Assembly (NCBI GenBank): GCA_012839115.1
Contig: DUNX01000082.1
Location: 1 to 49,020, forward strand
DNA: 49,020 bases
From: Bacillota bacterium
GTDB lineage: Bacteria; Bacillota; UBA4882; UBA10575
Direction of reading: 5' to 3'
Below the pieces are notes generated by a model that ran no database searches, was not told the DNA's origin, and saw only the letters and a list, made by a program, of their open reading frames with translations. How positions within the stretch are numbered: the first letter of the stretch is position 1; each line of letters begins with the position of its first letter. Positions 16,531-26,857 of the stretch are shown here, one piece after another. The translations under genes were made by a program, and so were the position numbers.

Positions 16531-16681
16531 GAAAACCCCCCTTCCGCAGGCTTTCCTATAATTTATGGAAGAGGGTTTCCTTTGGGAACGGGGTCGACGG
16601 CAGTTTTTTTACAGCGGGTTATGCGTCAGCTACGTCGGGTACACCAAATGGGGAGGGAGTACAGTGAAATTTTCAAAAAAT

Positions 16682-17437
16682 TTATGCCGGAAAACTACCG
16701 GTACGGTAAACCTCGAGCATCTCCGGGGAAAATTTCTCGTCTGTTTTTAGGGAGGCGGAGTGCAGGAAAAACGGTTTAAACACCTTCAGCCCGCTGCGGG
16801 CGCCCTTTCTCCCCTCAAGCAACACCCGGTGCGGCGGCATGCCGGGACTGGGATAAACCAAACATAAACGTTTGGGCTCAAGCCGGTATTTGCGGAAGAG
16901 CACGAAAAGGTCGGGCAAACGCTCCGGCAGGTGAACCAATGCCACCTGGCCGTTCTCCCGGACCAGACGGGCGGCGGCGGCGATTACCTCCTCCAAGGTA
17001 CAGGTGATTTCAAACCGGGCGCCGGCCAGGATAGGATTCTCCGATACCGGGCCGCCCGTTGCTTTGTGATACGGCGGGTTACTCACCACCCAATCAAAGC
17101 GCTCACCGGTGATCTCTGGAGGAGGATTCCGTAGATCGCCTTGGACGATCCTGACCTGGGCTTCCAGCTTGTTCAGGCTGATATTCTCCGCGGCCAGGTC
17201 CGCCACTTTTTCCTGCAATTCCAAGCCCGTCACCCGGCGGACCCCCCGGTAACCCGCCAGCCACAAGGGGATCACGCCCACCCCGGTCCCCAGGTCCAGC
17301 ACATGGTGGCGGGGATAAACCCGGATAAAAGCCGCCAAAAGCACGGGATCGATTGTATATTTAAAAAACTCCGGCCGCTGGTACAACCGGAGCTTGCCCA
17401 GACCAAGCCGGTCAAAACCTTCTTTTTCCTGCCTCAT
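16682..17437 (-). CDS. tRNA1(Val) (adenine(37)-N6)-methyltransferase-like (TrmN6/YabB)
   Basis: A 251-residue class I SAM methyltransferase. The motif order is FFKYTIDPVLLAAFI, motif I VLDLGTGVGVIPLWLAG, VTGLELQEKVADLAAEN, and the N6-adenine signature NPPY in DWVVSNPPYHKATGG. This matches the YfiC/TrmN6 (YabB in Bacillus) family that modifies A37 of a tRNA. The ATG at 17437 has AAGGAGG upstream and matches the family start; an in-frame extension to 17500 is proline- and arginine-rich filler. It follows the radical SAM gene by 136 bases. Confidence 0.85.
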   Translation of the reverse strand: MRQEKEGFDRLGLGKLRLYQRPEFFKYTIDPVLLAAFIRVYPRHHVLDLGTGVGVIPLWLAGYRGVRRVTGLELQEKVADLAAENISLNKLEAQVRIVQGDLRNPPPEITGERFDWVVSNPPYHKATGGPVSENPILAGARFEITCTLEEVIAAAARLVRENGQVALVHLPERLPDLFVLFRKYRLEPKRLCLVYPSPGMPPHRVLLEGRKGARSGLKVFKPFFLHSASLKTDEKFSPEMLEVYRTGSFPA

Positions 17438-17573
17438 GGCTGGCTGCCCTCCTTTTCCTGCCTTACCGGTTGTGCGGCGCCGCCATGCCGACGCGTCCAC
17501 GGCTTCAGCACGCCTTCTTCTCCTTCCCTATCTGCCTGAGGTGCGGTTGCATCCCATTCCCAGTTTCTTTCAG

Positions 17574-19454
17574 TTACGGGACCTCCGGCGGGGCACCCTG
17601 CGGAGCCTCCGGTGAGGCCGTCTGCGGTGTACCCGGCAGGGTTCCTTGGGTTCTCCCAGACGAAGTACCCGGCGAAATCCCCCGCAGGGCTCCTGGCAGG
17701 GACGCCCGCCGGGCCCCCGGCCACCGGCGCCAGAAGGGTTTGCCCTGCGCCGGCCGGTGGACCAGGAGAAAAACCTCTTGTTCCGCCATGGTCACCGGGT
17801 CGACCGCCAGTTGCACTATGCGGGTACGGCGGCGCAGTTCATTACGGGAAAACCCGGAGAAGGGCTCCGGTAAAATCCGCCGGTATTCTTCGCCGGGCGC
17901 GGCCAGGAGTTCCCGGAACTGCCCGGCCAAAGCGGCGGGCGGCGGCTGTAACCAGTGGGGTTCCGGTCCTTCCGCCCCGGCCAGGTAAAAGTCGAAAGTC
18001 AAAAATCCCTGCAAGACCCGGAGATACGGTCTGAACTCCGGTACCAACTTCAGGTATTCCCGGAAGAGCTTAAAAAAGAGGTTGGTTTTCATTTTTTTCC
18101 CGGAATACCCCCAGCGTTCCCAAAAAATAGCCAGCCCGTTGTAGAACTCCCATGGCGAGCAAAGCTCCTTCGCCAGCAAGAAATCGAGGGTATAGCGAAA
18201 ACGCCGGGAGTTGAAGAAGATCCCCAGGACTTCCTCGATTATTTTTAGACGGTGGAGATCCCTGTAGGTGAGCCATTTGTTACCCAGGATCTCGTAAGGA
18301 GGGGTCCGGGAAAAAAGATACCCGTATTCCCCGGCCTTCTCCCGTAAAGGTGAGCCCTGGAGGAGTTTCAAGAAACCCAGCTGGAGTTCGTCCGGGCGCA
18401 GCCGGTAGGTCCAGTTAAAGGATTCGGCAAAGGTCTCCAGGTTTTCCCCGGGCAACCCGGCCAGGAGATCCAGGTGGATCTGGACCTTCCCCCCGGCACG
18501 CAAACCTTGGAGGTTCTCTGCCAACCTGCGCGGGTGGTAAAACCGGTTCACCGCCCGTACCGCCTGCCTGCAGGTGGACTGGACCCCGATCTCCAGGTGG
18601 AAGCGGCCGGCGGGCGCCTGCTGGAAGAACTCCACCACCTCCCGGTCCATTAATTCCCCGACCAATTCCAGGTGGAAAAGGGTGTTCTTCCCCTGCTTGG
18701 CCATGAATTCCAAGAGCTCCATCGCCCGCTCCCGGTCCAGGTTGAAGGTGCGGTCCACCAGTTTGACGATGGTATTTCCGGCCTCAATAAACCGGGTCAG
18801 GTCGGCCTTGACCCGCTCGACCGGCAGGTAGCGGACGGGGTTCTTCTCCCACCCGGTAAGACAATAGGCGCAGTTGAAGGCACACCCCCGGGAGGACTCG
18901 TAATAGACCAGGCGGTTGCGGGCGGCAGCCAGTTCCTCCCGATTGTAGGGAAAGGGCCATTCCTTAAGGGGCGGGCGGGGAGGGTTGATCCGGATCTCCG
19001 TCCCCTCCCGGAAGGCCAGGCCCAAAATCCCATCCGGGCTTCCCCCGGCCTGCAGAAGAAAATGGAGGAGCTCGCAGAAGGTCTCCTCCCCTTCACCCCG
19101 GACGACATAATCCACGGCTGCTTCCTTCTGCAGCAATTCCCTGGTACCGGCACTAACCTCCGGCCCGCCCAGGACAATAATGGTCTCCGGGGCGACTTTC
19201 TTTAACCGGTCAACCAATTCCAGGGTAACCTGGAAGTTCCAGATGTTCACCGAGAACGCCGCCACTTTGGGTTGGCGCTTGTAGATCTGCCCGAAAACCC
19301 AGCCGGGCTCCTGGTTAATGTGGAACTCTTCCACCCGGATCTCCGCAGGCAGTTGCGGCAACTCCTGCCGGCAATAGGAACGGAGGGCATATAAGGCCAG
19401 TCCCGTATGGATATATTTCGCATTTACCGTGGTTAAAAAGACTAAAGGTTTCAA
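17574..19454 (-). CDS. Cobalamin-binding radical SAM protein (DUF4080-type)
   Basis: 626 residues. Residues 1-140 form a B12-binding Rossmann domain (FLTTVNAKYIHTGLALYALRSYC, TIIVLGGPEVSAG). The radical SAM domain carries the [4Fe-4S] motif in SSRGCAFNCAYCLTGWEK (CxxxCxxC), then VKLVDRTFNLDRERAMELLEF and HLDLLAGLPGENLETF. The C-terminal half matches the DUF4080 region. The reaction is unknown. The last 45 residues are Gly/Pro/Ser/Thr-rich and repetitive (LRGISPGTSSGRTQGTLPGT), which is unusual. Start TTG with GGGTGA seven bases upstream. The enzyme is expected to be oxygen-sensitive, consistent with an anaerobe. Confidence 0.85.
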   Translation of the reverse strand: MKPLVFLTTVNAKYIHTGLALYALRSYCRQELPQLPAEIRVEEFHINQEPGWVFGQIYKRQPKVAAFSVNIWNFQVTLELVDRLKKVAPETIIVLGGPEVSAGTRELLQKEAAVDYVVRGEGEETFCELLHFLLQAGGSPDGILGLAFREGTEIRINPPRPPLKEWPFPYNREELAAARNRLVYYESSRGCAFNCAYCLTGWEKNPVRYLPVERVKADLTRFIEAGNTIVKLVDRTFNLDRERAMELLEFMAKQGKNTLFHLELVGELMDREVVEFFQQAPAGRFHLEIGVQSTCRQAVRAVNRFYHPRRLAENLQGLRAGGKVQIHLDLLAGLPGENLETFAESFNWTYRLRPDELQLGFLKLLQGSPLREKAGEYGYLFSRTPPYEILGNKWLTYRDLHRLKIIEEVLGIFFNSRRFRYTLDFLLAKELCSPWEFYNGLAIFWERWGYSGKKMKTNLFFKLFREYLKLVPEFRPYLRVLQGFLTFDFYLAGAEGPEPHWLQPPPAALAGQFRELLAAPGEEYRRILPEPFSGFSRNELRRRTRIVQLAVDPVTMAEQEVFLLVHRPAQGKPFWRRWPGARRASLPGALRGISPGTSSGRTQGTLPGTPQTASPEAPQGAPPEVP

Positions 19455-19704
19455 CCTGGTTTCACCCTTTTCCCGGGCTGTTTCCCGTCCGGTCTCCTGA
19501 GGCTATTATTACCCTTTTGCCGCCTCCCCCGCGGCCATGGCGCGCCATCCTTTACCTATCTTCCATAGCCCGCCGGTATAATCCTTCCATCTTTTCTTTT
19601 ATCTTCTCTCGCCCTTACCATGGCAAACCAGCGCTTTCCGGCCCGTTCCTCTCCTTAACACCTGTCCGCCTGTCTGCCGGCAACTTCCGGCGTAATCCGT
19701 CTCT
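19455..19704. other. Intergenic region leuA to radical SAM gene
   Basis: 250 bases, pyrimidine-rich on the plus strand. It holds a perfect 12-bp palindrome ATGGCGCGCCAT at 19537-19548 and a short GCCGG...CCGGC hairpin just after leuA without a T-run. No convincing promoter or gene was seen. Confidence 0.4.
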
Positions 19705-21219
19705 CTATTTCCCCTGGTTATCCCGGGCGATCTTGTTGACGGCATTCATATACGAGCGGGCGCTGGCGGCAATGACGTCCGTGGAGACGCCGCGGCCGGT
19801 ATAGGATTTACCACCGTATTCCATACGGATGGTCACCTCGCCCAGGGCGTCCTTTCCACCGGTAACCGCTTTGATGTTGTACTCCTTTAAAGCCGCTGGC
19901 AGGCTGGTGATCCGCTCAATCGCCCGGAAGAGGGCATCAACAGGTCCATCGCCACAGGCGGCCTCCTGCAAAACCCGGCTGCCGTTTTTCACCCGCACCG
20001 TCGCAGTGGGCAGGGTGTTGTTCCCGGTGGTCACATGGAAATATTCCAGGGTAAAGACATCCTCCACCTGTAAGAGTTCTCCACGAACCAGAGCCTCCAG
20101 ATCCATCTCCGTAACCTCTTTTTTCTTATCGGCCACCTCTAAGAAGCGCTGGTAAGCCTTTTCCAAATCTTCATTATTGAGGTAATGACCCAGTTCTTCC
20201 AGGCGTTCCCTGAAGGCATGACGCCCGGAGTGTTTTCCCAAGACCAACCGGCTGGAGGGAAGCCCGATAGACTGCGGGGTCATAATCTCGTAGGTCAGGG
20301 GGTTCTTTAAGACCCCGTCCTGGTGAATGCCAGCTTCGTGGGAAAAGGCATTGGCGCCGACGATCGCCTTATTACTCTGTACATAGGAACCGGTCAGGGT
20401 GGAAACCAGGGTACTTGACCGGTAGATCTGTTCGGTAACAATTCCGGTTTCAGCCGCAAAAAACTTGTTCCGGGTATGGAGAGCCATCACTACTTCCTCC
20501 AGGGCGGCGTTCCCGGCCCGTTCACCCAGGCCATTGATGGTGCACTCAACCTGGTCCGCACCATTGGCCACTGCCGCCAGGGAATTGGCGACCGCCATCC
20601 CCAGGTCGTTGTGGCAATGGACGGAAACAAGAACCTTCTCAATACCCGGGGTGTTCTCCTTGATATACGCCACCATCCGCCCGAATTCCTCCGGTACCGC
20701 GTAGCCCACTGTGTCGGGGATATTAATCACCTTGGCCCCGGCTTTGATGACCTCGCCAAAGATCCGGCAGAGGAAATCCCATTCGCTCCGGGTGGCGTCC
20801 TCTGCGGAGAACTCCACTTCCGGGCAGAGTTTTGCGGCCAGTTTGACCGCGGCCACCGCCATCTCCACCACCTCGTCCGGGCTCTTCTTGAGTTTGTATT
20901 CCATGTGTATGGGTGAAGTGGCGATAAAGGTATGGATATAGGGGCGCCCGGCGGGCTTCACCGCCTCCCAGGCCAGTTCTATGTCGCGCGGAACCGCCCG
21001 GGCCAGTGAACAAATGGCCGGCCCTTTAACCTTTTTGGCGATCTCTTGTATGCTTTGGAAATCGCCGGGGGAGGCTACGGCAAACCCCGCTTCGATCACA
21101 TCCACGTTCAACTTAGCCAACTGCTTCGCGATCTCCAGTTTTTCTTCGACATTGAGGTTGATCCCTGCCGATTGTTCGCCATCCCGCAGAGTGGTATCGA
21201 AAATCCTGATCATTCTCAT
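19705..21219 (-). CDS. leuA: 2-isopropylmalate synthase
   Basis: 504 residues. It condenses 2-ketoisovalerate with acetyl-CoA, the first committed step of leucine synthesis. The TIM-barrel catalytic domain has [14 protein letters not shown] (active-site Arg-Asp), the metal-binding [14 protein letters not shown] and the [18 protein letters not shown] loop. The C-terminal LeuA dimer/regulatory domain includes [11 protein letters not shown] and [13 protein letters not shown], which binds leucine for feedback inhibition. The ATG at 21219 follows AAAGGAG; the frame is open upstream into the leader. Expression is probably governed by the T-box ahead of it. No leuB, leuC or leuD is adjacent. Confidence 0.96.
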   Translation of the reverse strand: MRMIRIFDTTLRDGEQSAGINLNVEEKLEIAKQLAKLNVDVIEAGFAVASPGDFQSIQEIAKKVKGPAICSLARAVPRDIELAWEAVKPAGRPYIHTFIATSPIHMEYKLKKSPDEVVEMAVAAVKLAAKLCPEVEFSAEDATRSEWDFLCRIFGEVIKAGAKVINIPDTVGYAVPEEFGRMVAYIKENTPGIEKVLVSVHCHNDLGMAVANSLAAVANGADQVECTINGLGERAGNAALEEVVMALHTRNKFFAAETGIVTEQIYRSSTLVSTLTGSYVQSNKAIVGANAFSHEAGIHQDGVLKNPLTYEIMTPQSIGLPSSRLVLGKHSGRHAFRERLEELGHYLNNEDLEKAYQRFLEVADKKKEVTEMDLEALVRGELLQVEDVFTLEYFHVTTGNNTLPTATVRVKNGSRVLQEAACGDGPVDALFRAIERITSLPAALKEYNIKAVTGGKDALGEVTIRMEYGGKSYTGRGVSTDVIAASARSYMNAVNKIARDNQGK

Positions 21220-21246
21220 GGTTTTGTCTCCTTTCTCTCGGGTAAT

Positions 21247-21776
21247 AAAAACCCCCCGTCCCTGGATAGGGACGAGGGGCATCGTGGTACCACCCTATTT
21301 CCCGGATACCTCACGGTACCAGGCTCACCGGGTAAGAACCACACCACGCAGGTTATGGCCTCACCCTTCGCTGTAACGGGCCGGATCCTCCGCGGCCTGC
21401 CATATGCCCATCCATACGCGATGCGTGCATTCGCCTGCCGTCCTCAGCAGGTCTTCATTTTCTGGGCATATTTCCGCGAATTCGCGCGTACACGCGCGCC
21501 TGATCCCCCGGCGCAGGCTACTGAAACCCGGCAAGTACATTCAGCACAAGTCATCGGGTACAAGTACCTTAGTACACGACAAGTACGCGAAGGGTACTTG
21601 TTGCCCGTCAATTTTCTACACACAGTGCAGAAAATTGACGACTTCACCTGCACGGCTGGTGAGGGGAGTTCGGAAAGCCGCCGGTACCGGTTCCCACCAC
21701 CCACCGGTTCTCTGCATCCGCGGTTCTCTCCTACTAGTCCTCGTCATCGCCTTTTTCGTATTGCACCTCAAGTTTG
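21247..21776 (-). promoter_or_regulatory. T-box riboswitch leader of leuA (Leu specifier), oversized
   Basis: The leader is about 530 bases. Stem I is canonical on the minus strand: AGTA (specifier-loop 5' strand), an AGAGA/GGTGG/GGGAA distal loop, then GAA followed by CTC (21668-21666), a leucine specifier. The antiterminator element GGGTGGTACCACG is at about 21295-21283. The terminator CCCCTCGTCCC-loop-GGGACGGGGGG plus a T-run ends at 21247. Between Stem I and the antiterminator lie about 250 extra bases with several strong hairpins, including a 12-bp one at about 21639-21605 and CAAGTAC/GTACTTG near 21600-21580. Uncharged tRNA(Leu) should stabilise the antiterminator and allow leuA transcription. 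Confidence 0.9.
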
Positions 21777-21781
21777 CTAAT

Positions 21782-21811
21782 ATTATACGGGAAGCGTCCC
21801 CCCCTTGTCAA
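21782..21811 (-). promoter_or_regulatory. Promoter of the leuA T-box transcript
   Basis: Minus strand TTGACA (21811-21806), 18-base spacer, TATAAT (21787-21782). The predicted RNA starts near 21775, just ahead of Stem I. Confidence 0.85.
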
Positions 21812-21912
21812 GCAAATTTTACCGTTGAAAAGAGGTAAGACCCTACCGGGGGAGGATTCCCTGTGCAGAAGGAGAAATAAAAAGGGCGGCCTTTTGAAAG
21901 GATAGGGATAAG

Positions 21913-22488
21913 ATGAAAAGACCGGGACCGCCGCCAGGCAAAATTTTCCTTGCTTTCCTCAAGATCGGCGCCTTTACCTTTGGCGGCGGTTACGCCATGC
22001 TCCCTTTAATCCGCGAAACAGTGGTCGAACGGGAAAAATGGGTCTCTGATGAAGGGTTTTTGGACATAATTAGCCTCACCCAATCGGTCCCCGGGGCTTT
22101 GGCGGTCAACACCGCGGTCTTCATCGGCCGGCAACTGGCAGGGGTTCCCGGCGCCTTGGCGGCTACCGCCGGAGCGGTGCTCCCTTCCTTCCTTATCATC
22201 CTGGCTGTTGCCGCCTTCTTTATCCGCTTCTCCCAGCACCCGCTGATTATCAAGGTTTTTATGGGCATAAGACCAGCGGTCGTTGGTCTGATCGCCTATG
22301 CCGTCATCCTCCTTGGCAAGAAGGTTATTCGCGCGCGTGCACGCGGTAACGGTTTTACGGTGGCTGTTGCCAGCGGCGCCTTTACCTTGGTCTACTGGTT
22401 CGGGCTCAACCCGTTCCTGGTGATTATTGCCGCGGCCGGCGCCGGCCTCCTCTATTCTTTTTTTTCCGGAGGCGGTGATGGCCAATGA
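21913..22488 (+). CDS. Chromate transporter (CHR family), first half-protein
   Basis: 191 residues, a single CHR domain of the short-chain type. It has FLKIGAFTFGGGYAMLPLI (the FGGG motif), a WVSDEGFLDIISLTQSVPGALAVNTAVFIG segment (the P-G-A signature) and about five hydrophobic helices. Short CHR proteins normally work as pairs of two adjacent half-size proteins with opposite membrane topology, and the second half follows with a 4-base overlap. Named for chromate efflux, but the physiological substrate of such pairs is often unproven. Preceded by GAAAGGATAGGG; no clear promoter in 21812-21912. Confidence 0.9.
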   Translation: MKRPGPPPGKIFLAFLKIGAFTFGGGYAMLPLIRETVVEREKWVSDEGFLDIISLTQSVPGALAVNTAVFIGRQLAGVPGALAATAGAVLPSFLIILAVAAFFIRFSQHPLIIKVFMGIRPAVVGLIAYAVILLGKKVIRARARGNGFTVAVASGAFTLVYWFGLNPFLVIIAAAGAGLLYSFFSGGGDGQ

Positions 22489-23015
22489 TCCTCCTCACCC
22501 ACCTTTACGACCTTTTCCTTTCTTTCTGCCGGATCGGCCTGGTGGCTTTTGGCGGCGGTTATGCCATGATCCCCTTGATGCGGGCGGAATTTATCATGGC
22601 CCGGCAGTGGTTAACCCTGGGGGAGTTTCTTGATATTATTGCCATTGCCGAGATGACGCCGGGGCCGGTGGCAATTAATGCCGCCACCTATATTGGGTAT
22701 AAAGTAGCGGGAATCCCGGGGGCCGCCGCGGCCACCCTGGGGGTAATCACTCCTTCGGTCGTTCTGATCCTGATTATTGCCGGCCTTTTTCAGCACTTTC
22801 GTTCTTCTCTCCTGGTAAGAGCGATAATATCCGGAATCCGCCCGGCGGTAATCGGCCTGATCCTCAGCGCCGTCCTGGTCTTGGGCCGGCCGGTACTGGT
22901 TGATTTTAAGGCCTTCTTCATCAGCCTCGCTGCCTTCCTCCTCTTGATAACCGGGAAGATCCGCCCGCTCCCGGTCATTGGTCTTGCCTCTCTCCTAGGG
23001 CTCCTTCTCTACTGA
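22485..23015 (+). CDS. Chromate transporter (CHR family), second half-protein
   Basis: 176 residues, the second CHR half. FCRIGLVAFGGGYAMIPLMR and IIAIAEMTPGPVAINAATYIGYKVAG carry the conserved FGGG and TPGP motifs (the first half has SVPG instead). Five to six hydrophobic helices. Its ATG overlaps the upstream stop (ATGA), indicating translational coupling and equal expression of the two halves. A bidirectional terminator follows at 23159-23179. Confidence 0.9.
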   Translation: MILLTHLYDLFLSFCRIGLVAFGGGYAMIPLMRAEFIMARQWLTLGEFLDIIAIAEMTPGPVAINAATYIGYKVAGIPGAAAATLGVITPSVVLILIIAGLFQHFRSSLLVRAIISGIRPAVIGLILSAVLVLGRPVLVDFKAFFISLAAFLLLITGKIRPLPVIGLASLLGLLLY

Positions 23016-23158
23016 ACCGGATGGAGCAAGGCTGAGATCCAGTTTTGCAGTGTTTTTCGCTCCTTTGTGTTTCCTCTACCGAATCCCCGGTAAAGGCCGC
23101 CACACAAGCATAAAACCGCCGTACAGCGTAAAGGCAGTGTAAAGCGGGGCAAAAAATA

Positions 23159-23179
23159 TCCCGGGGTTTCTCCCCGGGA
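23159..23179. terminator. Bidirectional terminator between chr pair and serA
   Basis: Perfect 8-bp stem TCCCGGGG, loop TTTCT, CCCCGGGA. On the minus strand it is followed by ATATTTTTTG, a good tail for ending serA transcription. On the plus strand CCTGTCCTTTT follows, weaker but usable for the chr genes. The rest of the 256-base gap (23016-23271) shows no gene. Confidence 0.75.
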
Positions 23180-23271
23180 CCTGTCCTTTTATATCCTTTC
23201 CCCACTTTTACTTCTGCTTTCTTACCCTGCTTCTTTTACCTTATACTTTTTGCTTTGTTTTTTATCCCGTT

Positions 23272-24849
23272 TTATAGTTCTACCAACCGGGCGTTTTTGA
23301 TCCCTTTGACTTCCGCAATCTTCTGCACGACCTCTTCCGGTACAGGACTATCAACGGTCAGGACCATAATCGCCGTACCGCCCACTTCTTTCCGGCCCAC
23401 TTGCATAAAGGCGATATTGATCCCGGCCGCGCCCAGGATGTTTCCGACCTGGCCAATAATCCCCGGCTGATCCATATGGGGGGCGATGATCAAGTTCCCG
23501 TGGGGGACCACCTCAAAGTGATAGCCGTCAATCTCTACCACCCGTTCATCCTTCTCCCGGAAAAGGGTCCCGGCAACCACCCGCTCGTCTCCGTTGGCGA
23601 AAGCCCGGACAACAATCCGGTTGCTGTAATCCTTGTCCACTGTTTCTTTGCGTTCGGCAATCTTGATCCCCCACTGTTTCGCCAGGAAGGTGGCATTAAC
23701 CAGGTTGACTTCCTCCTCCAAAACCCGCTGGAGGATCCCTTTAAGGACCAGATTGGTCAAGGACGCCGAATCATACCCGGCGATCTCCCCGAAGTATTCC
23801 ACTTCCACCCGCTCCAGTCTTCCATCCACCAGCTGGATGGCGAGCATCCCCAGTTTTTCGGCGAGGGAAAAATACGGGCGGAGGGCGTTTAAAACTTCCG
23901 GGCGGACGCTGGGGATATTGACAGCATTTTTAAACGGTTCTCCTTTTAAGGCCTTGCTCATCTCCACCGCCACATCAACCGCCACATTTACCTGGGCTTC
24001 CTTGGTTGAAGCCCCCAGGTGCGGGGTGACGACCACCTGCGGGAGTTCAATCAGCCGCCGGCAAGCCGGGGGTTCCTCGCAATAAACGTCCAAGGCGGCT
24101 CCGGCCACCACTCCTGCTTCAACCGCATCCGCCAGGGCCTCTTCATCAACGATCCCCCCGCGGGCACAGTTGATGATCCGTACCCCTTTTTTCGTCTTCT
24201 GCAGATTCTCCGTGTTTAAGAGCCCTTTTGTCTCCGCGGTCAGCGGTGTATGAATGGTGATGAAATCCGCCCCCGCCAGCAGTGTCTCCAGATCAACCAG
24301 GCGTACCCCCATACGCTCTGCTTTTTCCGTGGTCAAAAACGGGTCCATCGCCAGGATCGTCATGCCCATGCCCTGCATCCTGCGGGCCACTTCCGTGCCG
24401 ATCCGGCCCATCCCGATTACCCCCAGGGTCTTACCGTTAACCTCCACACCGGTATATTTCTTCCGGTCCCATTTCCCCTCTTTCAGGCTGGCATGGGCCT
24501 GGGGGACATTGCGCGCCAGGGCCATGATCATCGCCACTGTATGTTCGGCTGTGGAGATGGTGTTTCCGTCCGGGGCGTTCATCACAATGATCCCTTTCCG
24601 GGTGGCGGCGTTGACATCAATATTGTCCACCCCGACTCCGGCACGGCCGATTACTCTCAAGTTTTTCGCAGCGGCAATCACTTCGGCAGTAACCTTGGTC
24701 TGGCTGCGCACAATCATCCCTTCGTACGACGGGATTTTCGCGCATAACTCCTCTTGGGAGAGGGTTGGTGAGACATCCGCTTGGATCCCGCTTTCCTCCA
24801 GGACAGCCACAGCCTTCTCGGAGACATTATCCAATACCAATACCTTCAT
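23272..24849 (-). CDS. serA: D-3-phosphoglycerate dehydrogenase (long form)
   Basis: 525 residues. It oxidises 3-phosphoglycerate to 3-phosphohydroxypyruvate with NAD+, the first step of serine synthesis. The NAD-binding GVIGMGRIGTEVARR is at about 143-157, with RVIGRAGVGVDNIDV and the catalytic histidine region VVTPHLGASTKEAQ. The C-terminal half has the ASB (allosteric substrate-binding) domain and a final ACT domain (HMDQPGIIGQVGNILGAAGINIAFMQVG) for serine feedback. Two ATGs are close together; 24849 has AGGAGG ten bases upstream, while 24858 is too near. A T-box precedes it, and its promoter starts just after ilvC. Confidence 0.96.
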   Translation of the reverse strand: MKVLVLDNVSEKAVAVLEESGIQADVSPTLSQEELCAKIPSYEGMIVRSQTKVTAEVIAAAKNLRVIGRAGVGVDNIDVNAATRKGIIVMNAPDGNTISTAEHTVAMIMALARNVPQAHASLKEGKWDRKKYTGVEVNGKTLGVIGMGRIGTEVARRMQGMGMTILAMDPFLTTEKAERMGVRLVDLETLLAGADFITIHTPLTAETKGLLNTENLQKTKKGVRIINCARGGIVDEEALADAVEAGVVAGAALDVYCEEPPACRRLIELPQVVVTPHLGASTKEAQVNVAVDVAVEMSKALKGEPFKNAVNIPSVRPEVLNALRPYFSLAEKLGMLAIQLVDGRLERVEVEYFGEIAGYDSASLTNLVLKGILQRVLEEEVNLVNATFLAKQWGIKIAERKETVDKDYSNRIVVRAFANGDERVVAGTLFREKDERVVEIDGYHFEVVPHGNLIIAPHMDQPGIIGQVGNILGAAGINIAFMQVGRKEVGGTAIMVLTVDSPVPEEVVQKIAEVKGIKNARLVEL

Positions 24850-24881
24850 TTCCCACATACCTCCTACTTAGTTGGCTTAAA

Positions 24882-25269
24882 ACAAAAGGTCCCCAGTCCA
24901 TAAGGGACGAGAGGACCCGTGGCGCCACCCTTCTTCTCCCTGCCTTCACAGACAGAGACTCACCGGCACATACCTGCCCGGCGCCCGCAGGTGCGGACAG
25001 CCATATGTGTCTTGGTAATAACGCACCAGGCGGCCGGGCTTACTGCCACCCCGCTCTGCGCGTGCACCGGCTTGAGGGCAAAGACCGGTACTTCCTGTTT
25101 CGAAAATATACAATCATAATCGCACGCATCTGAGCCTGTGGGTTCCGCCCGGCAGCTCCAGGCTGGGAAGTCCCCCCGCTTCCGGACCGGCTTCCACCAA
25201 CCGCCGGTTCTCTTTGCCTTCCACGAAGGTTAACCGCCTGTCATTGCTGTTTAAGCTATGGAAAATTTA
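24882..25269 (-). promoter_or_regulatory. T-box leader of serA
   Basis: Minus strand elements in order: a Stem I distal region AGAGAACCGGCGGTTGGTGG (about 25212-25193), the antiterminator GGGTGGCGCCACGG (about 24931-24918), and a terminator with GGTCC...GGACC arms followed by TTTTGTTTT (24917-24882). Stem I lacks an obvious AGTA strand, so the specifier cannot be fixed. Serine codon AGC occurs in two suitable places (about 25157 and near 25180). Control by tRNA(Ser) is the expected logic but is inference. Confidence 0.82.
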
Positions 25270-25275
25270 TTTTGT

Positions 25276-25304
25276 ATTATATCCCGCATCGGGCAAAAAG
25301 TCAA
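25276..25304 (-). promoter_or_regulatory. Promoter of the serA T-box transcript
   Basis: Minus strand TTGACT (25304-25299), 17-base spacer, TATAAT (25281-25276), beginning 24 bases after the ilvC stop codon. Confidence 0.85.
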
Positions 25305-25328
25305 GATTAACCGGTGCATAAATGCAGC

Positions 25329-26318
<990 letters not shown>

Positions 26319-26365
26319 CTCTTTTCCTCCTTATGCGCGCACGCGCAAAATTTAGGCGGCCGCCC

Positions 26366-26857
26366 TTAGCGGCCGGCTGCTGAACGGACAAGGGCGACTT
26401 TACCGGTCCGGGCAATCTCCCTGAGCCCGAACGGTCGCAACAAGTCCAGTATGGCCTGGATCTTATCGGTATCCCCGGTCACTTCAATGATAACCCCTTC
26501 TTGTGAGACATCAACGATTTTAGCGCGGAAGATGTCAACAATCTGCAGGATCTCCGAACGGTTTGCGGGGTGGCAATGGACCTTTATTAAGGCTAATTCT
26601 CTCTCCACCGCCTTATCTTTGGTGATGTCACTTAATTTAATCACATCAATCAGCTTATAGAGCTGTTTAGCGATCTGCTCCAGCTCGGTTTCGTCCTCCG
26701 CCTCCACCACCAGGGTAATCCGGGAAATCCGTGGATCCTCTGTTTCACCCACGGCAATACTGCTAATATTATACCCTCTTCTGCTGTACAAACCGGCGAT
26801 CCGTGCCATCACACCCGGATTATTCATCACCAGAATGGCCAATGTATGCTTCATCAT
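26366..26857 (-). CDS. ilvN: Acetolactate synthase small (regulatory) subunit
   Basis: 163 residues with an N-terminal ACT domain ([30 protein letters not shown]) and the C-terminal ALS_ss domain ([22 protein letters not shown]). It binds valine or related amino acids, activates the catalytic subunit and confers feedback inhibition. Its start overlaps the ilvB stop (ATGATG over TGA), and ilvC follows after 47 bases, so the three genes form one operon. Confidence 0.96.
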   Translation of the reverse strand: MMKHTLAILVMNNPGVMARIAGLYSRRGYNISSIAVGETEDPRISRITLVVEAEDETELEQIAKQLYKLIDVIKLSDITKDKAVERELALIKVHCHPANRSEILQIVDIFRAKIVDVSQEGVIIEVTGDTDKIQAILDLLRPFGLREIARTGKVALVRSAAGR

